64,000 bases of DNA, taken from NCBI GenBank assembly GCA_002238925.1, contig MPNH01000006.1, forward strand, positions 57,419 to 121,418, written 5' to 3'. The position numbers and the translations under genes were made by a program. The stretch comes from Spirochaetaceae bacterium bin103 (GTDB taxonomy: Bacteria; Spirochaetota; Spirochaetia; SZUA-6; Bin103). Within the stretch, counting starts at the first letter, position 1. The number at the start of each line of letters is the position of its first letter. The notes beneath the pieces were generated by a model, which saw only the letters and a list, made by a program, of their open reading frames with translations, had not been told where the DNA came from and made no database searches. Shown here one piece after another: positions 7,737 through 16,055 of the stretch.

Positions 7737-9533
7737 ATGACTGACTTTGCCGGGCGCGGGCACTTGGTACATCTCGCCGATTCCGGCGAGAGAGTTCTGG
7801 CCTGGCAGCAGCGTCTGCGCGCGATGTGGCTGCGCACGCCGTGGTCGAAGGGCTGGCGGTTGCGCCGCGTCAGCGCAACGGCCGTGCAAACGATCTCCCG
7901 GCTGTGGCTGGTGGCGCCAGGCATCCTGGCGGTGCTGATCGGCGTCCCGCTGGTTGTCGTCGGCGCCCATCTCGGCGCCTTGTCGAGCCCCGAAGTGCGC
8001 CATCTGGCGCAAACGGTGCTGCTGCGCTACGTAGCCAACACGGTTGGATTGGTTACCGTGGTGGGCGCCCTGACGGCGCTCGTCGGAGTCAGCACTGCCT
8101 GGCTTACCACGGCATTCGAATTTCCCGGCCGGCGCGCCTTGAGCTGGCTCCTGGTGCTCCCGCTGGCGCTGCCTACCTATATTGCCGCGATTTCGTACGC
8201 CGGCATGTTCGAATACACCGGGCCTGCGCAACTGCTGTTCCGCCGCTGGCTGGCGATGGCACCCGGCAGCTATCCGACCCTCGACGTACAGACCTTCGCC
8301 GGGTTGAGCTTCGTGCTCACCGTCACGCTCTATCCCTATGCATATCTGACCTCGCGCGCCGTGTTCGCCCGGCAGAGCGCTGCCGTCATGGAGATTGCGC
8401 GCTGTCACGGCTACGGTGTGCTGGAGGCGTTCCGCCACGCCGTACTCCCGCTCGCCCGTCCCGGCATCGTGGCCGGCGTCGGCCTGGTGGCCATGGAGAC
8501 GCTCGGCGAATATGGCGCCTCGCACTTCTTCGGAGTCGATACTCTGACCATCGGCATCTTCCGCTCCTGGTTCGCACTGGGCAGCGTGGAGGCTGCCGTC
8601 AGCTTGGCGGCCGTGCTGCTGCTGGTCGTCGCGATGATCATGGCGCTCGAGCGCTGGCAGCGCAATCGTGCGCGTTACCACGCGCCGAGCGTGCTGCATC
8701 GCCCGATTCCTCGCGTCAGACTGAACGGACGCAACGCGTTGCTGACCGCCGGTTGGTGTGCGATTCCAGTCGTCCTCGGGTTCGTGCTGCCGGTCGCCCA
8801 ACTCTGCTGGTGGGCGGTGGACGGCGCCGGTAACGGGCGGGCCGGCAACCTGAACCTGATGCGCTACCTGGTGAGCACGGTCGGCCTTGCCGGCACCGCC
8901 TCGTTGGCAATCGTGATCCTGGCAACCCTGGTGGCCTATGCCGCCCGCGTTCGCCGGGGGCCCCTGGTCAGCGCCACCGCTCGCCTGGCCACCTCCGGAT
9001 ACGCGATACCGGCGGCGGTTCTCGCAGTGGGCATCGCAACCGCCTACAGCTGGGTCGATCATCGCATTATCGGCGCTTCGCGGCTGCTGTTCGGGGTGTC
9101 TCCCGGCCTCATCATTACCGGCACTTCGTTGGCGTTGCTCGCCGGCTACGTGGTGCGCTTCTTCGGTGTCGGATATCACGCGATCGACTCCGGCTTTTGT
9201 GGCGTCACCAACCGGTTCGACGAGGTGGCGCGATCTTCCGGCATGCGGCCGCGGCACGCATTGCTGCACGTGGCGCTGCCGGGCTTGCGGCCCGCGCTGA
9301 TCGGCGCCGTCGTCCTGCTGATGGTCGACATGCTCAAGGAGTTGCCGCTTACCATGATTCTGCGTCCGTTCAACCTGGAAACTCTGGCAACCCGGGTTTT
9401 CCGTATGGCGGGCAACGAGATGATGCAGGAGGCAGCCGTTCCCGCGTTGTTGATCGTGGCGATAGGGATGATCCCGGTATTCGTTCTGCAGCGCGTGGCA
9501 TCGGCCCAGATGAAGGCGCGCGCGACTACCTGA
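7737..9533 (+). CDS. Iron(III)-type ABC transporter permease (FbpB/SfuB family)
   Basis: Inner-membrane permease with two fused homologous halves, as in FbpB/SfuB ferric-iron importers. About 12 hydrophobic segments are visible from residue 60 onward. The EAA coupling loops are at AAVMEIARCHGYGVLEAFRH (first half) and TNRFDEVARSSGMRPRHALLH (second half), each followed by LPLARPG- or LPGLRPA-type sequence. ATG at 7737 is chosen over a GTG at 7722. The gene is followed 26 bp later by its ATPase, forming one operon. No periplasmic binding protein (FbpA) is encoded beside it, which is unusual. The ferritin gene downstream supports an iron role, although thiamine or phosphonate systems use related two-domain permeases. 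Confidence 0.85.
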   Translation: MTDFAGRGHLVHLADSGERVLAWQQRLRAMWLRTPWSKGWRLRRVSATAVQTISRLWLVAPGILAVLIGVPLVVVGAHLGALSSPEVRHLAQTVLLRYVANTVGLVTVVGALTALVGVSTAWLTTAFEFPGRRALSWLLVLPLALPTYIAAISYAGMFEYTGPAQLLFRRWLAMAPGSYPTLDVQTFAGLSFVLTVTLYPYAYLTSRAVFARQSAAVMEIARCHGYGVLEAFRHAVLPLARPGIVAGVGLVAMETLGEYGASHFFGVDTLTIGIFRSWFALGSVEAAVSLAAVLLLVVAMIMALERWQRNRARYHAPSVLHRPIPRVRLNGRNALLTAGWCAIPVVLGFVLPVAQLCWWAVDGAGNGRAGNLNLMRYLVSTVGLAGTASLAIVILATLVAYAARVRRGPLVSATARLATSGYAIPAAVLAVGIATAYSWVDHRIIGASRLLFGVSPGLIITGTSLALLAGYVVRFFGVGYHAIDSGFCGVTNRFDEVARSSGMRPRHALLHVALPGLRPALIGAVVLLMVDMLKELPLTMILRPFNLETLATRVFRMAGNEMMQEAAVPALLIVAIGMIPVFVLQRVASAQMKARATT

Positions 9534-9559
9534 GCGGCGCTCGCGGTTCGCGGCATTCA

Positions 9560-10723
9560 ATGCGCAACTCCAGTCCCGCACCGAACGGCAGGCGCCGGGC
9601 CGCAAGGCACCGTCTTCGCACGCCGCCGCTACCGCCAACGCCAACGCACCACGAATCGCCCGTAGCGGAGGCCGGCCCCCACCTGCGCCTGTCTGAGGTG
9701 TCCAAGTACTTTCCCGGCAATCCCCGGCCCGCCCTGCGCATGGTATCGCTGGAGCTCGGCCGCGGCGCCGTGCTGGCGCTGCTCGGCGAAAGCGGCAGCG
9801 GCAAGACCACGCTGTTGCGCATGGTGGCGGGCTTCGAGCAGCCCACCTCGGGCAGCATATCACTGGCCGGCTCACTGCTCAGCAGTCCGCAGCGGACCAC
9901 GCCGCCGGAGGAGCGCGGCGTCGGCATGGTGTTTCAGGACACCGCCTTGCTGCCTCACCTCACAATCCTCCAGAACGTGTCGTTCGGACTGCGCAAGCTG
10001 CCCGAGCGCGAACGCCGCCGGCGCGCCGAGCAGACCCTGGAGCTGGTCCACATCGCCGACGTGCGGGACCGCTATCCGCACGAGGTGTCGGGAGGCCAGG
10101 CGCAGCGGGCGGCGATCGGCCGCGCCCTTGCACCGCGGCCCGCGCTGCTGCTGTTCGATGAGCCGTTCAACAACCTCGACCCGGTGTTGAAATGGGACAT
10201 GCTGCACGAGCTGCGAACGGTATTGAGCGAAACTGCCGCCACCGCCTTATTCGTCACTCACGACCGCGACGAGGCCTTCACGGTAGCCGACAGCATCGCG
10301 CTGCTGCACCGCGGCCGCATCGCCCAGGTTGGCGACGCCGAGGTACTGTACGCCCGGCCAGCCAGTGCCTTCGTCGCTCGCTATCTCGGTGCGGTCAACC
10401 TGATACCGGTGTGGCGCCAGGGAGCTACCTGGGTCTCGGCGCTCGGCGAACTTCCGGTGGCGGCGCCGTTTCAGTACGCCGGAGTCGACGCCGTCTCGGT
10501 GCGGCCGTGGCAACTCCGGATTGACCAGGGAGACCATTCTCCGGGCGTGGCGGGCACCATCGAGGGTGTTCGGTTCATGGGAGAGTACCGCGAGATCCGG
10601 GTCCGGATGGACAACGCCTCCGGGCTCCGCGACCTCACCGTGCACGTGTCGGCGCTCTGTGGCTGCCGCCCGGGCAGCCGCGTCCGGGTGACCCTCGCGC
10701 AGGCCGCGGCAAGCAATCGTTGA
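9560..10723 (+). CDS. ABC transporter ATP-binding protein (FbpC-like)
   Basis: Cytosolic ATPase energising the permease just upstream. Walker A is LGESGSGKTT (about 75-84), the signature is VSGGQAQR (176-183), and Walker B is LLLFDEP (196-202), followed by the D-loop NNLDP and the switch histidine in VTHDRDEA. A C-terminal TOBE-like beta domain follows from about residue 300, typical of FbpC/PotA/MalK-type ATPases. The first 40 residues from ATG 9560 are proline- and arginine-rich and not family-like, so the true start may be later; no better start with a ribosome site is evident. The transported ion is inferred from family and the ferritin neighbour. Confidence 0.85.
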   Translation: MRNSSPAPNGRRRAARHRLRTPPLPPTPTHHESPVAEAGPHLRLSEVSKYFPGNPRPALRMVSLELGRGAVLALLGESGSGKTTLLRMVAGFEQPTSGSISLAGSLLSSPQRTTPPEERGVGMVFQDTALLPHLTILQNVSFGLRKLPERERRRRAEQTLELVHIADVRDRYPHEVSGGQAQRAAIGRALAPRPALLLFDEPFNNLDPVLKWDMLHELRTVLSETAATALFVTHDRDEAFTVADSIALLHRGRIAQVGDAEVLYARPASAFVARYLGAVNLIPVWRQGATWVSALGELPVAAPFQYAGVDAVSVRPWQLRIDQGDHSPGVAGTIEGVRFMGEYREIRVRMDNASGLRDLTVHVSALCGCRPGSRVRVTLAQAAASNR

Positions 10724-10750
10724 CCATCGCGGTGCCGCCGCCGGCGCCGG

Positions 10751-11266
10751 TTACTCCTGTTCGGCGTCGGCTTCCTCGGGCGAACGGTTCATCAGGCGCT
10801 CGTCCATCATGAACAGGCCAATCGTGGAGTCTCCCACCATCTGCAACTGGTCGACGATCTCGCTGGTGACCCGTTCCTCCTCCACCTGTTCGGAGACGAA
10901 CCAGTCCAGCAGGATTCGGGTAGCGTGGTCCTTTTCGCCGATTGCCAGCTCCATCAGTTCGTCGATCGACTTGGCGATGCGCCGCTCCTCCTCGAGAGCC
11001 GCGCTGAACGCCGCCGTGGGCGACTCCCACGAACGCGGCGGCTCGGACACCGGCGACAGCGAGACCTCTCCGCCGCGATCGATGATGTGATCGAATATGC
11101 GCAGCGCGTGGTTGCGCTCCTCGTTGTACTGGACGCGAAACCAATGCGCAAATCCGTTCAGGTTGCGCGACGAAAAATGAGCCGACATCGCCAGGTAGCG
11201 GTACGCCGAGTTGAATTCGTTGGTGATCTGTTCGTTCAGGGCCTTACTAATGTTGTCTGAAATCAT
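10751..11266 (-). CDS. ftnA: Bacterial non-haem ferritin
   Basis: Cytosolic iron-storage protein forming 24-subunit shells that oxidise Fe(II) and store Fe(III). The four-helix bundle carries the ferroxidase ligands: Glu in the first helix (NEFNSAYRYLAMS), the E-x-x-H pair in YNEERNHALRIFDH, and the later glutamates in LEEERRIAKS and EQVEEER. Length 171 residues from ATG 11266 is standard. That start is supported by AGGAG 6 nt upstream; an upstream in-frame ATG at 11293 has no such site. It is convergent with the FbpB/FbpC operon and divergent from the YraQ-type permease, making an iron/metal-handling block. Confidence 0.9.
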   Translation of the reverse strand: MISDNISKALNEQITNEFNSAYRYLAMSAHFSSRNLNGFAHWFRVQYNEERNHALRIFDHIIDRGGEVSLSPVSEPPRSWESPTAAFSAALEEERRIAKSIDELMELAIGEKDHATRILLDWFVSEQVEEERVTSEIVDQLQMVGDSTIGLFMMDERLMNRSPEEADAEQE

Positions 11267-11292
11267 GTGGTACTCCTGATTCTGGATCGGCA

Positions 11293-11321
11293 AACCTACC
11301 GTTGCCCACCCACCCGGTCAA
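11293..11321 (-). promoter_or_regulatory. Candidate ferritin promoter
   Basis: On the minus strand TTGACC (11321-11316) and TAGGTT (11298-11293) are 17 bp apart and lie about 27 bp before the ferritin start, a normal distance for a leader with the observed AGGAG site. Confidence 0.4.
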
Positions 11322-11325
11322 GACA

Positions 11326-11359
11326 ATACTGCGCCGAAGTACCGTCGGCGCAGTATAAT
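11326..11359 (+). promoter_or_regulatory. Large perfect dyad overlapping a consensus -10
   Basis: Two perfect 12-bp arms, 11326-11337 (ATACTGCGCCGA) and 11345-11356 (its reverse complement), are separated by 7 nt. The right arm runs into an exact TATAAT at 11354-11359. Expected transcription start is about 11366, next to the ATG at 11367, so the mRNA would be leaderless. Position suggests an operator for the permease operon rather than a terminator. Confidence 0.6.
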
Positions 11360-11366
11360 GGGCGCG

Positions 11367-12506
11367 ATGTCATCGCAGCACCGGGTCGCGGAGTTGGCGC
11401 ATGAGGGACCCGCGAGCAGGACTCGGCACCGCCGCCGCATACCGTGGATCGTCGTGGCCGCGGTGTTGGTAGTGGCGGCACTGGTACTGATCTGGGCCGT
11501 CGGCCGCAACCAGTCCTCCATTGATTCTGCCTTTGCCGCGCCCGTATCGATTCCGGACCGGTTACACACCTTTACCACGATCTTTCTTGGCATCTTCATT
11601 GAGGCGGTGCCATTCCTGCTGCTCGGTACGCTGGCCTCCGGGTTCGTGGAGGTGTTCGTGCGCCCGGAGACGCTGGCACGATGGATTCCGCGCAACCCGC
11701 TGCTCGCCGTGCTGGCCGGCGCGGGGCTGGGCATCGTGCTGCCGGTGTGCGAGTGCGGCATCGTGGTGGTGGTGCGCCGCCTGCTCGCCAAGGGACTGCC
11801 ACTGCGCGTGGGCGTGGCGTTCCTGCTTGCCGCCCCGGTGGTGAACCCGATCGTGTTCGCCAGCACCCTCACCGCGTTCGGTGCCGGCAAGATGCTGGCG
11901 GCGCGCTTCATCCTCAGCTTCGCCATCGCGGCGCTGATCGCCCTGTTGTTCGGGACCGCGCGTCCGGAAGAGGTATTGCGCGGAGAATCGGCCACCGGCG
12001 ACCCGCACCAGGGGCACGGACACGATCATGATCACCACCACGATCATGATCACCACGGTCATCATCACCATGCGGACGCCTCCGTCGAGCGCCTGTCCGG
12101 GCGCATCCGTGCCGCTGTCAGCGCGGCCGCCGACGACCTGTTCGACGTGGGCCGCTACCTGGTAATCGGCTCCCTGCTCGCCGCCGCCCTGCAGGCGCTG
12201 GTGCCCCGTGAGGCGATCCTGGCGGTCGGCAGCGCGCCGGTGAGTTCGGTAATGGCGCTCAGCGCGCTGGCCTTTATCATCTCGGTATGCTCCACGGTCG
12301 ACGCGTTCGTGGCGTTGTCGTTCGTCGGCACCTTCACACCGGCGTCGATACTCGCGTTCCTGGTATTCGGGCCGATGGTCGACATCAAGAGTGCGCTGAT
12401 GTTCTGGAGCATCTTTCGCCCACGCGTGGTGGCCTACCTGATCGTCCTGCCGCTCGGTGCGACCCTGGTGGCATGCCTGCTGCTCGCCACCCAGGTGGGA
12501 TTCTGA
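11367..12506 (+). CDS. YraQ/DUF318-family permease with histidine-rich loop
   Basis: Integral-membrane putative permease of the UPF0718 (YraQ) family. Two blocks of hydrophobic helices (about residues 25-200 and 255-375) flank a cytoplasmic or periplasmic loop at about 215-237 that is very rich in His and Asp, encoded partly by an exact 18-bp tandem repeat (12021-12056). The family's Cys-rich intramembrane motif is present as PVCECG near residue 128. The His-rich loop suggests metal binding, but transport substrate is not established for this family in general. ATG 11367 is used because the alternative ATG at 11358 overlaps the -10 box. The stop overlaps the next gene (TGATG). Confidence 0.85.
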   Translation: MSSQHRVAELAHEGPASRTRHRRRIPWIVVAAVLVVAALVLIWAVGRNQSSIDSAFAAPVSIPDRLHTFTTIFLGIFIEAVPFLLLGTLASGFVEVFVRPETLARWIPRNPLLAVLAGAGLGIVLPVCECGIVVVVRRLLAKGLPLRVGVAFLLAAPVVNPIVFASTLTAFGAGKMLAARFILSFAIAALIALLFGTARPEEVLRGESATGDPHQGHGHDHDHHHDHDHHGHHHHADASVERLSGRIRAAVSAAADDLFDVGRYLVIGSLLAAALQALVPREAILAVGSAPVSSVMALSALAFIISVCSTVDAFVALSFVGTFTPASILAFLVFGPMVDIKSALMFWSIFRPRVVAYLIVLPLGATLVACLLLATQVGF

Positions 12507-13264
12507 TGCAGGTCATGGTAAGCCGGCGCGTGGCCGCGGCCATGCGCGCCGCGGTGGTGCTGGCGCTGGCCGGCGTGCTGGCAATGCGCTACCTGGACGG
12601 CTCGCTCGGCTATTTCATCAACCTACGCTACGGCTGGCTGACCGTGGTGGCCATGGCCTGCCTGGTGCTGCTGGCGGCGGCCCTGCTGACGACGGTGCTG
12701 ATGCGTGGCAACGGGGCAGCGGTAGAGCGCGTCCCCGTGGCGTGGCTGGGCGCCGCGCTGCTCGCCGTTCCCACCTTGCTGGCACTGGTTCCGCCGCGCC
12801 CGCTGGGCACCGACGCCATGACCACCCGCAGCCTGCAGATCGGACGCGTACCGGCCACCGCAGGTCTCGCGGTTACCTCCGACACGGCGCTCGCCGCCAC
12901 CGATGCCCCGCGCACGGTGCTCGACTGGCTGGTGATGTTCGACCAGGATTCTGTCGGCGGCGGTGACCTGAGCCGGTTCGCCGGCGATTCGGCCCGCGTA
13001 CGCGGGTTCGTGTACCGGGATGAGCGGTTCCCGGCCGGAACCTTCATGGTGAGCCGCTTTCTGCTGAGTTGCTGTGCCGCCGATGCGGCGCCGATCGGCT
13101 TGGCGGTGCAATGGCCGGAGGCCGAATTCCTGGAAGATGACGCCTGGGTATGGGTAACCGGGGTATTCTCGGTGGAGACCTTCCTGGGCGAGCGCATGCC
13201 GGTGCTGGTCGGTGCGGAAGTAACCGCCGCGGAGCAACCGCCACAGCCCTACCTGTACTACTGA
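12506..13264 (+). CDS. DUF1980/TIGR03943 putative permease partner
   Basis: 252-residue protein with two N-terminal membrane segments (about residues 10-30 and 38-60) and a third near 72-90, followed by a soluble domain. The hallmark LLSCCAADA double-cysteine motif lies near residue 186. Members of TIGR03943 are regularly encoded beside YraQ/DUF318 permeases (as in Bacillus YcgR/YcgQ), which is exactly the case here with start and stop codons overlapping at 12504-12508. It probably forms a complex with the upstream permease; the Cys pair could bind metal or form a disulfide. Function of the pair is unproven. Confidence 0.85.
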   Translation: MQVMVSRRVAAAMRAAVVLALAGVLAMRYLDGSLGYFINLRYGWLTVVAMACLVLLAAALLTTVLMRGNGAAVERVPVAWLGAALLAVPTLLALVPPRPLGTDAMTTRSLQIGRVPATAGLAVTSDTALAATDAPRTVLDWLVMFDQDSVGGGDLSRFAGDSARVRGFVYRDERFPAGTFMVSRFLLSCCAADAAPIGLAVQWPEAEFLEDDAWVWVTGVFSVETFLGERMPVLVGAEVTAAEQPPQPYLYY

Positions 13265-13304
13265 TCGAGAATCGTGTCTGGCCAATGCTTACCGGCGTCC
13301 CGGA

Positions 13305-14678
13305 ATGACCGTGGCTGCTGATTCTGCGACACCGCGCCTTACCCGGTTCGATCGGCGGGTGTGGGCGGTTGTCGCCATTCTTGCCCTGGCCGTCGCGGTG
13401 CTCGGGTTGATCGGCGACCGCGTGGGCGTACGCGTCGTGGAAGTATGGCCGGAGGCGGGAACCGAACCGGTATCCACCCTCATCCGGCCGCGCGTGGTGT
13501 TCGATCAGCCGGTGTCGCCGCCGATCAGAGCCGCCACCGTGCCCCTTCGGCTGGTCCCGGAGACCGCGGCGGAACTGGTCTGGTCGGCTCGTGCCGTTAC
13601 GCTGCGGCCGTTGCAGCCGCTGCAGCCTGCCGTTACCTACACGGTGCACGTCGATGCCGGCATCGTCAGCACCCAGGGCCGGCGCCTGTTGCGTCCGCTG
13701 AGCTGGCAATTCACCACCGACATGCCGCGCGTTGTCTACCTGCGCGCAGACCGCAACGGACAGGCCCAGCTGTTCGCCGCCGAACTGCAGGGTATCCTGC
13801 AGGGTGTCGAACAACAGCTCACCGAGCAACCCGGTGGTGTATGGGATTTCCATGTGGCGGGCGATGGATCGGCCATCGCCTATTCCTCGCCACGCGATCA
13901 GCACGGCAATGACCTGTTCGCCGTCGCGCGTGACGGCAGCGCCGGGCGGTTGCTGCTCGACTGCGGCAGCGACGACTGCTTCGGACCACGCTGGGCGCCC
14001 GGCGGCGGCCGCATCGCGTACGCACGGCGCACGCTGCCCGGGCCGCCGCGCGTATATCTGCTGGATCCCGCCAGCGGCGCTGCCCGGCCGGTGCTGGACG
14101 ATGCCAGCTTCGTTGGCTTCGAGCCGCGCTGGTCGCCCAATGGCGAGTGGCTGGCGTGGGTGGCGCCGCTGGAGAACGGCGTGCGCCTGGTGCGCCTGAG
14201 CGACGGCGCCTCGGCGTTCGTGCCCAGCCGCACCGGCGAGCCGCCGGTCTGGAACCGTACCTCCAGCAAGCTGATGGTGACCGACGTGGACATTGACGAC
14301 ACCGACTTCCGCACCCGGCTGGTAGTCCTGGACATCGCAACACTGAGCCTCGACGCCACCGACAGCGGCTTCGAGGAGTGGGCGCTGCGCTGGGCGCCGG
14401 ACGGGCAGCGGGTATCGGTGCTGCGGCGCGCTCCGGGGGCACGCGGAGGCGGGCAGGTGTGGCTGGTCGGGCAACAGGCGCCCGCGCGGCAGCTTACTGA
14501 CGCCCCCTCGTTCGACCACGGCGCCGCTCAGTGGAGTGCCGACGGACGCTACCTGGCGTTTCACCGCATCTCCCTGGAAGACGCCGGCGCCCCGGCCGAG
14601 ATCGTGCTGTGGGACACTGAGACCGGCACTGAGGCGGCGGCGCCCTTTACCGGCCGCCTGCCGAACTGGCTTCCGTAG
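13305..14678 (+). CDS. Membrane-anchored Ig-like plus beta-propeller (TolB-like) protein
   Basis: 457 residues. One transmembrane helix near residues 19-37 anchors the protein with the rest outside the cytoplasm. A bacterial Ig-like domain follows (about 45-140, ending in the WQFTTDMP strand typical of SbsA-type Ig domains). Then comes a WD40/PD40 beta-propeller (about 145-455) with repeated blades such as GPRWAPGGGRIAY, EPRWSPNGEWLAW, ALRWAPDGQRVSV and AAQWSADGRYLAF. Such proteins act as binding or envelope scaffolds rather than enzymes. It starts 41 bp after the DUF1980 gene on the same strand and may be co-transcribed. Role unknown. Confidence 0.75.
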   Translation: MTVAADSATPRLTRFDRRVWAVVAILALAVAVLGLIGDRVGVRVVEVWPEAGTEPVSTLIRPRVVFDQPVSPPIRAATVPLRLVPETAAELVWSARAVTLRPLQPLQPAVTYTVHVDAGIVSTQGRRLLRPLSWQFTTDMPRVVYLRADRNGQAQLFAAELQGILQGVEQQLTEQPGGVWDFHVAGDGSAIAYSSPRDQHGNDLFAVARDGSAGRLLLDCGSDDCFGPRWAPGGGRIAYARRTLPGPPRVYLLDPASGAARPVLDDASFVGFEPRWSPNGEWLAWVAPLENGVRLVRLSDGASAFVPSRTGEPPVWNRTSSKLMVTDVDIDDTDFRTRLVVLDIATLSLDATDSGFEEWALRWAPDGQRVSVLRRAPGARGGGQVWLVGQQAPARQLTDAPSFDHGAAQWSADGRYLAFHRISLEDAGAPAEIVLWDTETGTEAAAPFTGRLPNWLP

Positions 14679-14720
14679 CCCAGGGTGGTGCGGATGCCCG
14701 AGGTCTGTTAGCGTCGCCCC

Positions 14721-15548
14721 ATGCGGATTGCCTACAGCACCTACGCACTGCAGGGCGTCGACCCGTTCGATGCGGTGGTGCAGGTCAAAGAGATCGGCTA
14801 CGACGGGCTGGAGATCAACTGCGGCGCGGCGTGGCCGACCGCGCCGGAGCGTTTCGGACCCGGGCAGCGGGCACGGCTGCGCGACGTACTGCAAGGCGCC
14901 GGGTTCCCGCCCCCGCCGGTAATGAACCTGATCGGACTGTGCGCCGAGGCCGAGCAGCCGGCGGCGAAATCCGAACAACTCAGGCAGACCTGCCGCCTTG
15001 CGCGCGACCTGTCGTGGCAGGATTGCCCATCGGTAGTCACCACCACCCTTGGCCCGCAAGCCGGTTCGTGGGACGAGTCGAAAGACGCGGTGGCCAGCCG
15101 GTTGCGCGGGTATGGTGAGCTGGCCGCGCAGGAGAACAGTGTCCTGGCGGTGGAACCTCACATCGGCCAGGAGTTGGACACTCCGGAAAAGGCAAACTGG
15201 CTCATGCAAGCCGTCGACCATCCACACGTGCGTCTCAACTTCGACTTCAGCCACTTCCTGGTGCAGGGAATCGAACTGGCTCACTCCCTCGAGCTCACCG
15301 CCCGCTATGCCGTGCACGCCCACATCAAGGATGGCCGCATGGTCGACGGCGAAGTACGGTTCGCGCTACCGGGCGATGATCGACTGGATCTGGCAGCCTA
15401 CTTCCGTGCCGTGCGCGCGGCCGGTCTGGACGTGCCGATTACGGCCGAGGTGAGCGGGCAGATCTGGGGACGGCCCGGCTACGATCCCTGGCCCGTTGCA
15501 CGGCGCTGCTTCGCAAACCTCGCCGCCGCCCACCGTGCCGCAAACTGA
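14721..15548 (+). CDS. Sugar phosphate isomerase/epimerase-type TIM barrel
   Basis: Member of the AP-endonuclease-2/xylose-isomerase-like TIM barrel family that includes inosose dehydratases and sugar epimerases. The metal-binding acid and histidine residues are visible in order: Glu in GLEIN (near 32), Glu in VLAVEPHIG (near 145), Asp-His in NFDFSHF (near 175), His in AHIKD (near 200) and the final Glu in ITAEVSG (near 242). No ribosome site precedes the ATG; a TAGCGT (14709-14714) sits 6 nt before it, suggesting a leaderless transcript. Substrate not determinable. Confidence 0.8.
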   Translation: MRIAYSTYALQGVDPFDAVVQVKEIGYDGLEINCGAAWPTAPERFGPGQRARLRDVLQGAGFPPPPVMNLIGLCAEAEQPAAKSEQLRQTCRLARDLSWQDCPSVVTTTLGPQAGSWDESKDAVASRLRGYGELAAQENSVLAVEPHIGQELDTPEKANWLMQAVDHPHVRLNFDFSHFLVQGIELAHSLELTARYAVHAHIKDGRMVDGEVRFALPGDDRLDLAAYFRAVRAAGLDVPITAEVSGQIWGRPGYDPWPVARRCFANLAAAHRAAN

Positions 15549-15605
15549 GCCACGCGGAGCGGTGGGCGGCGCGCTATCCGCTACTAGGCCGCACGCGGCC
15601 AGGGC

Positions 15606-16055
15606 TTGGTGCGCGAAGCTTGGGCGTGCACTCTGAGCCGTCTGCCGGCTGGTCGTGCGCTGCCGTTCGACCTGATCCTGTTTCCGGCTATCGGATCCTG
15701 GGTACCGTGTGGGCACGTGGTAACCGGCCATGTCTGCTTCGACGGACTCCCGTCGGGCAGGCTCATGGAGCAGGAGTACCAGAACGTGCTGCCGAGCTGG
15801 TGCATCGTCGCGCCGAAGTCAAGCTGGATCGGCGGCAACATCACCTGCGGGTGGTACCGCGGGCAGAAGCACCGGCAGACCTTCCAGGACGTGTCGGCCG
15901 CGTTCGACGGCGCCGAACTCACCGAGTTCACGCACGGCCGCGGCCGCTACGTGTTGTGCCAGTATCAGATCGTCCCGCACCTGGGCCGTGATCCGGTCGC
16001 CGACCGGCACCTGGCAAACCTGTTGCGCTGGGTAACTCCCGACTCAGTTCAGTAG
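15606..16055 (+). pseudogene. 3' fragment of a glycosidase-like gene
   Basis: The reading frame carries VCFDGLPSGRLMEQEYQNVLP and ends with GRYVLCQYQIVPHLGRDPVADRHLANLLRW. This combination resembles the extreme C-terminus of GH2/beta-galactosidase-type proteins, where a RVLLCQ...NPVARRLLANLL stretch is common. Nothing upstream supplies the catalytic domains, and the first 30 residues of the frame look non-coding. I therefore read it as a leftover gene tail. It overlaps the IclR stop codon on the other strand by 12 bp. Confidence 0.5.

Noticed and set aside
7581..9875. A 764-residue open frame on the minus strand across the FbpB/FbpC operon
   Set aside because: Composition is Arg/His/Gln-rich without domains, and it is antisense to a permease with clear membrane spans; an artefact of high GC.
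12001..12080. Repeated CATGATCACCAC-type units as a possible CRISPR or DNA repeat
   Set aside because: It is an in-frame His/Asp codon run in a membrane protein, with no spacers.
13044..15323. A 759-residue minus-strand frame over the beta-propeller and isomerase genes
   Set aside because: No domain features; the plus-strand genes have strong motifs and normal lengths.
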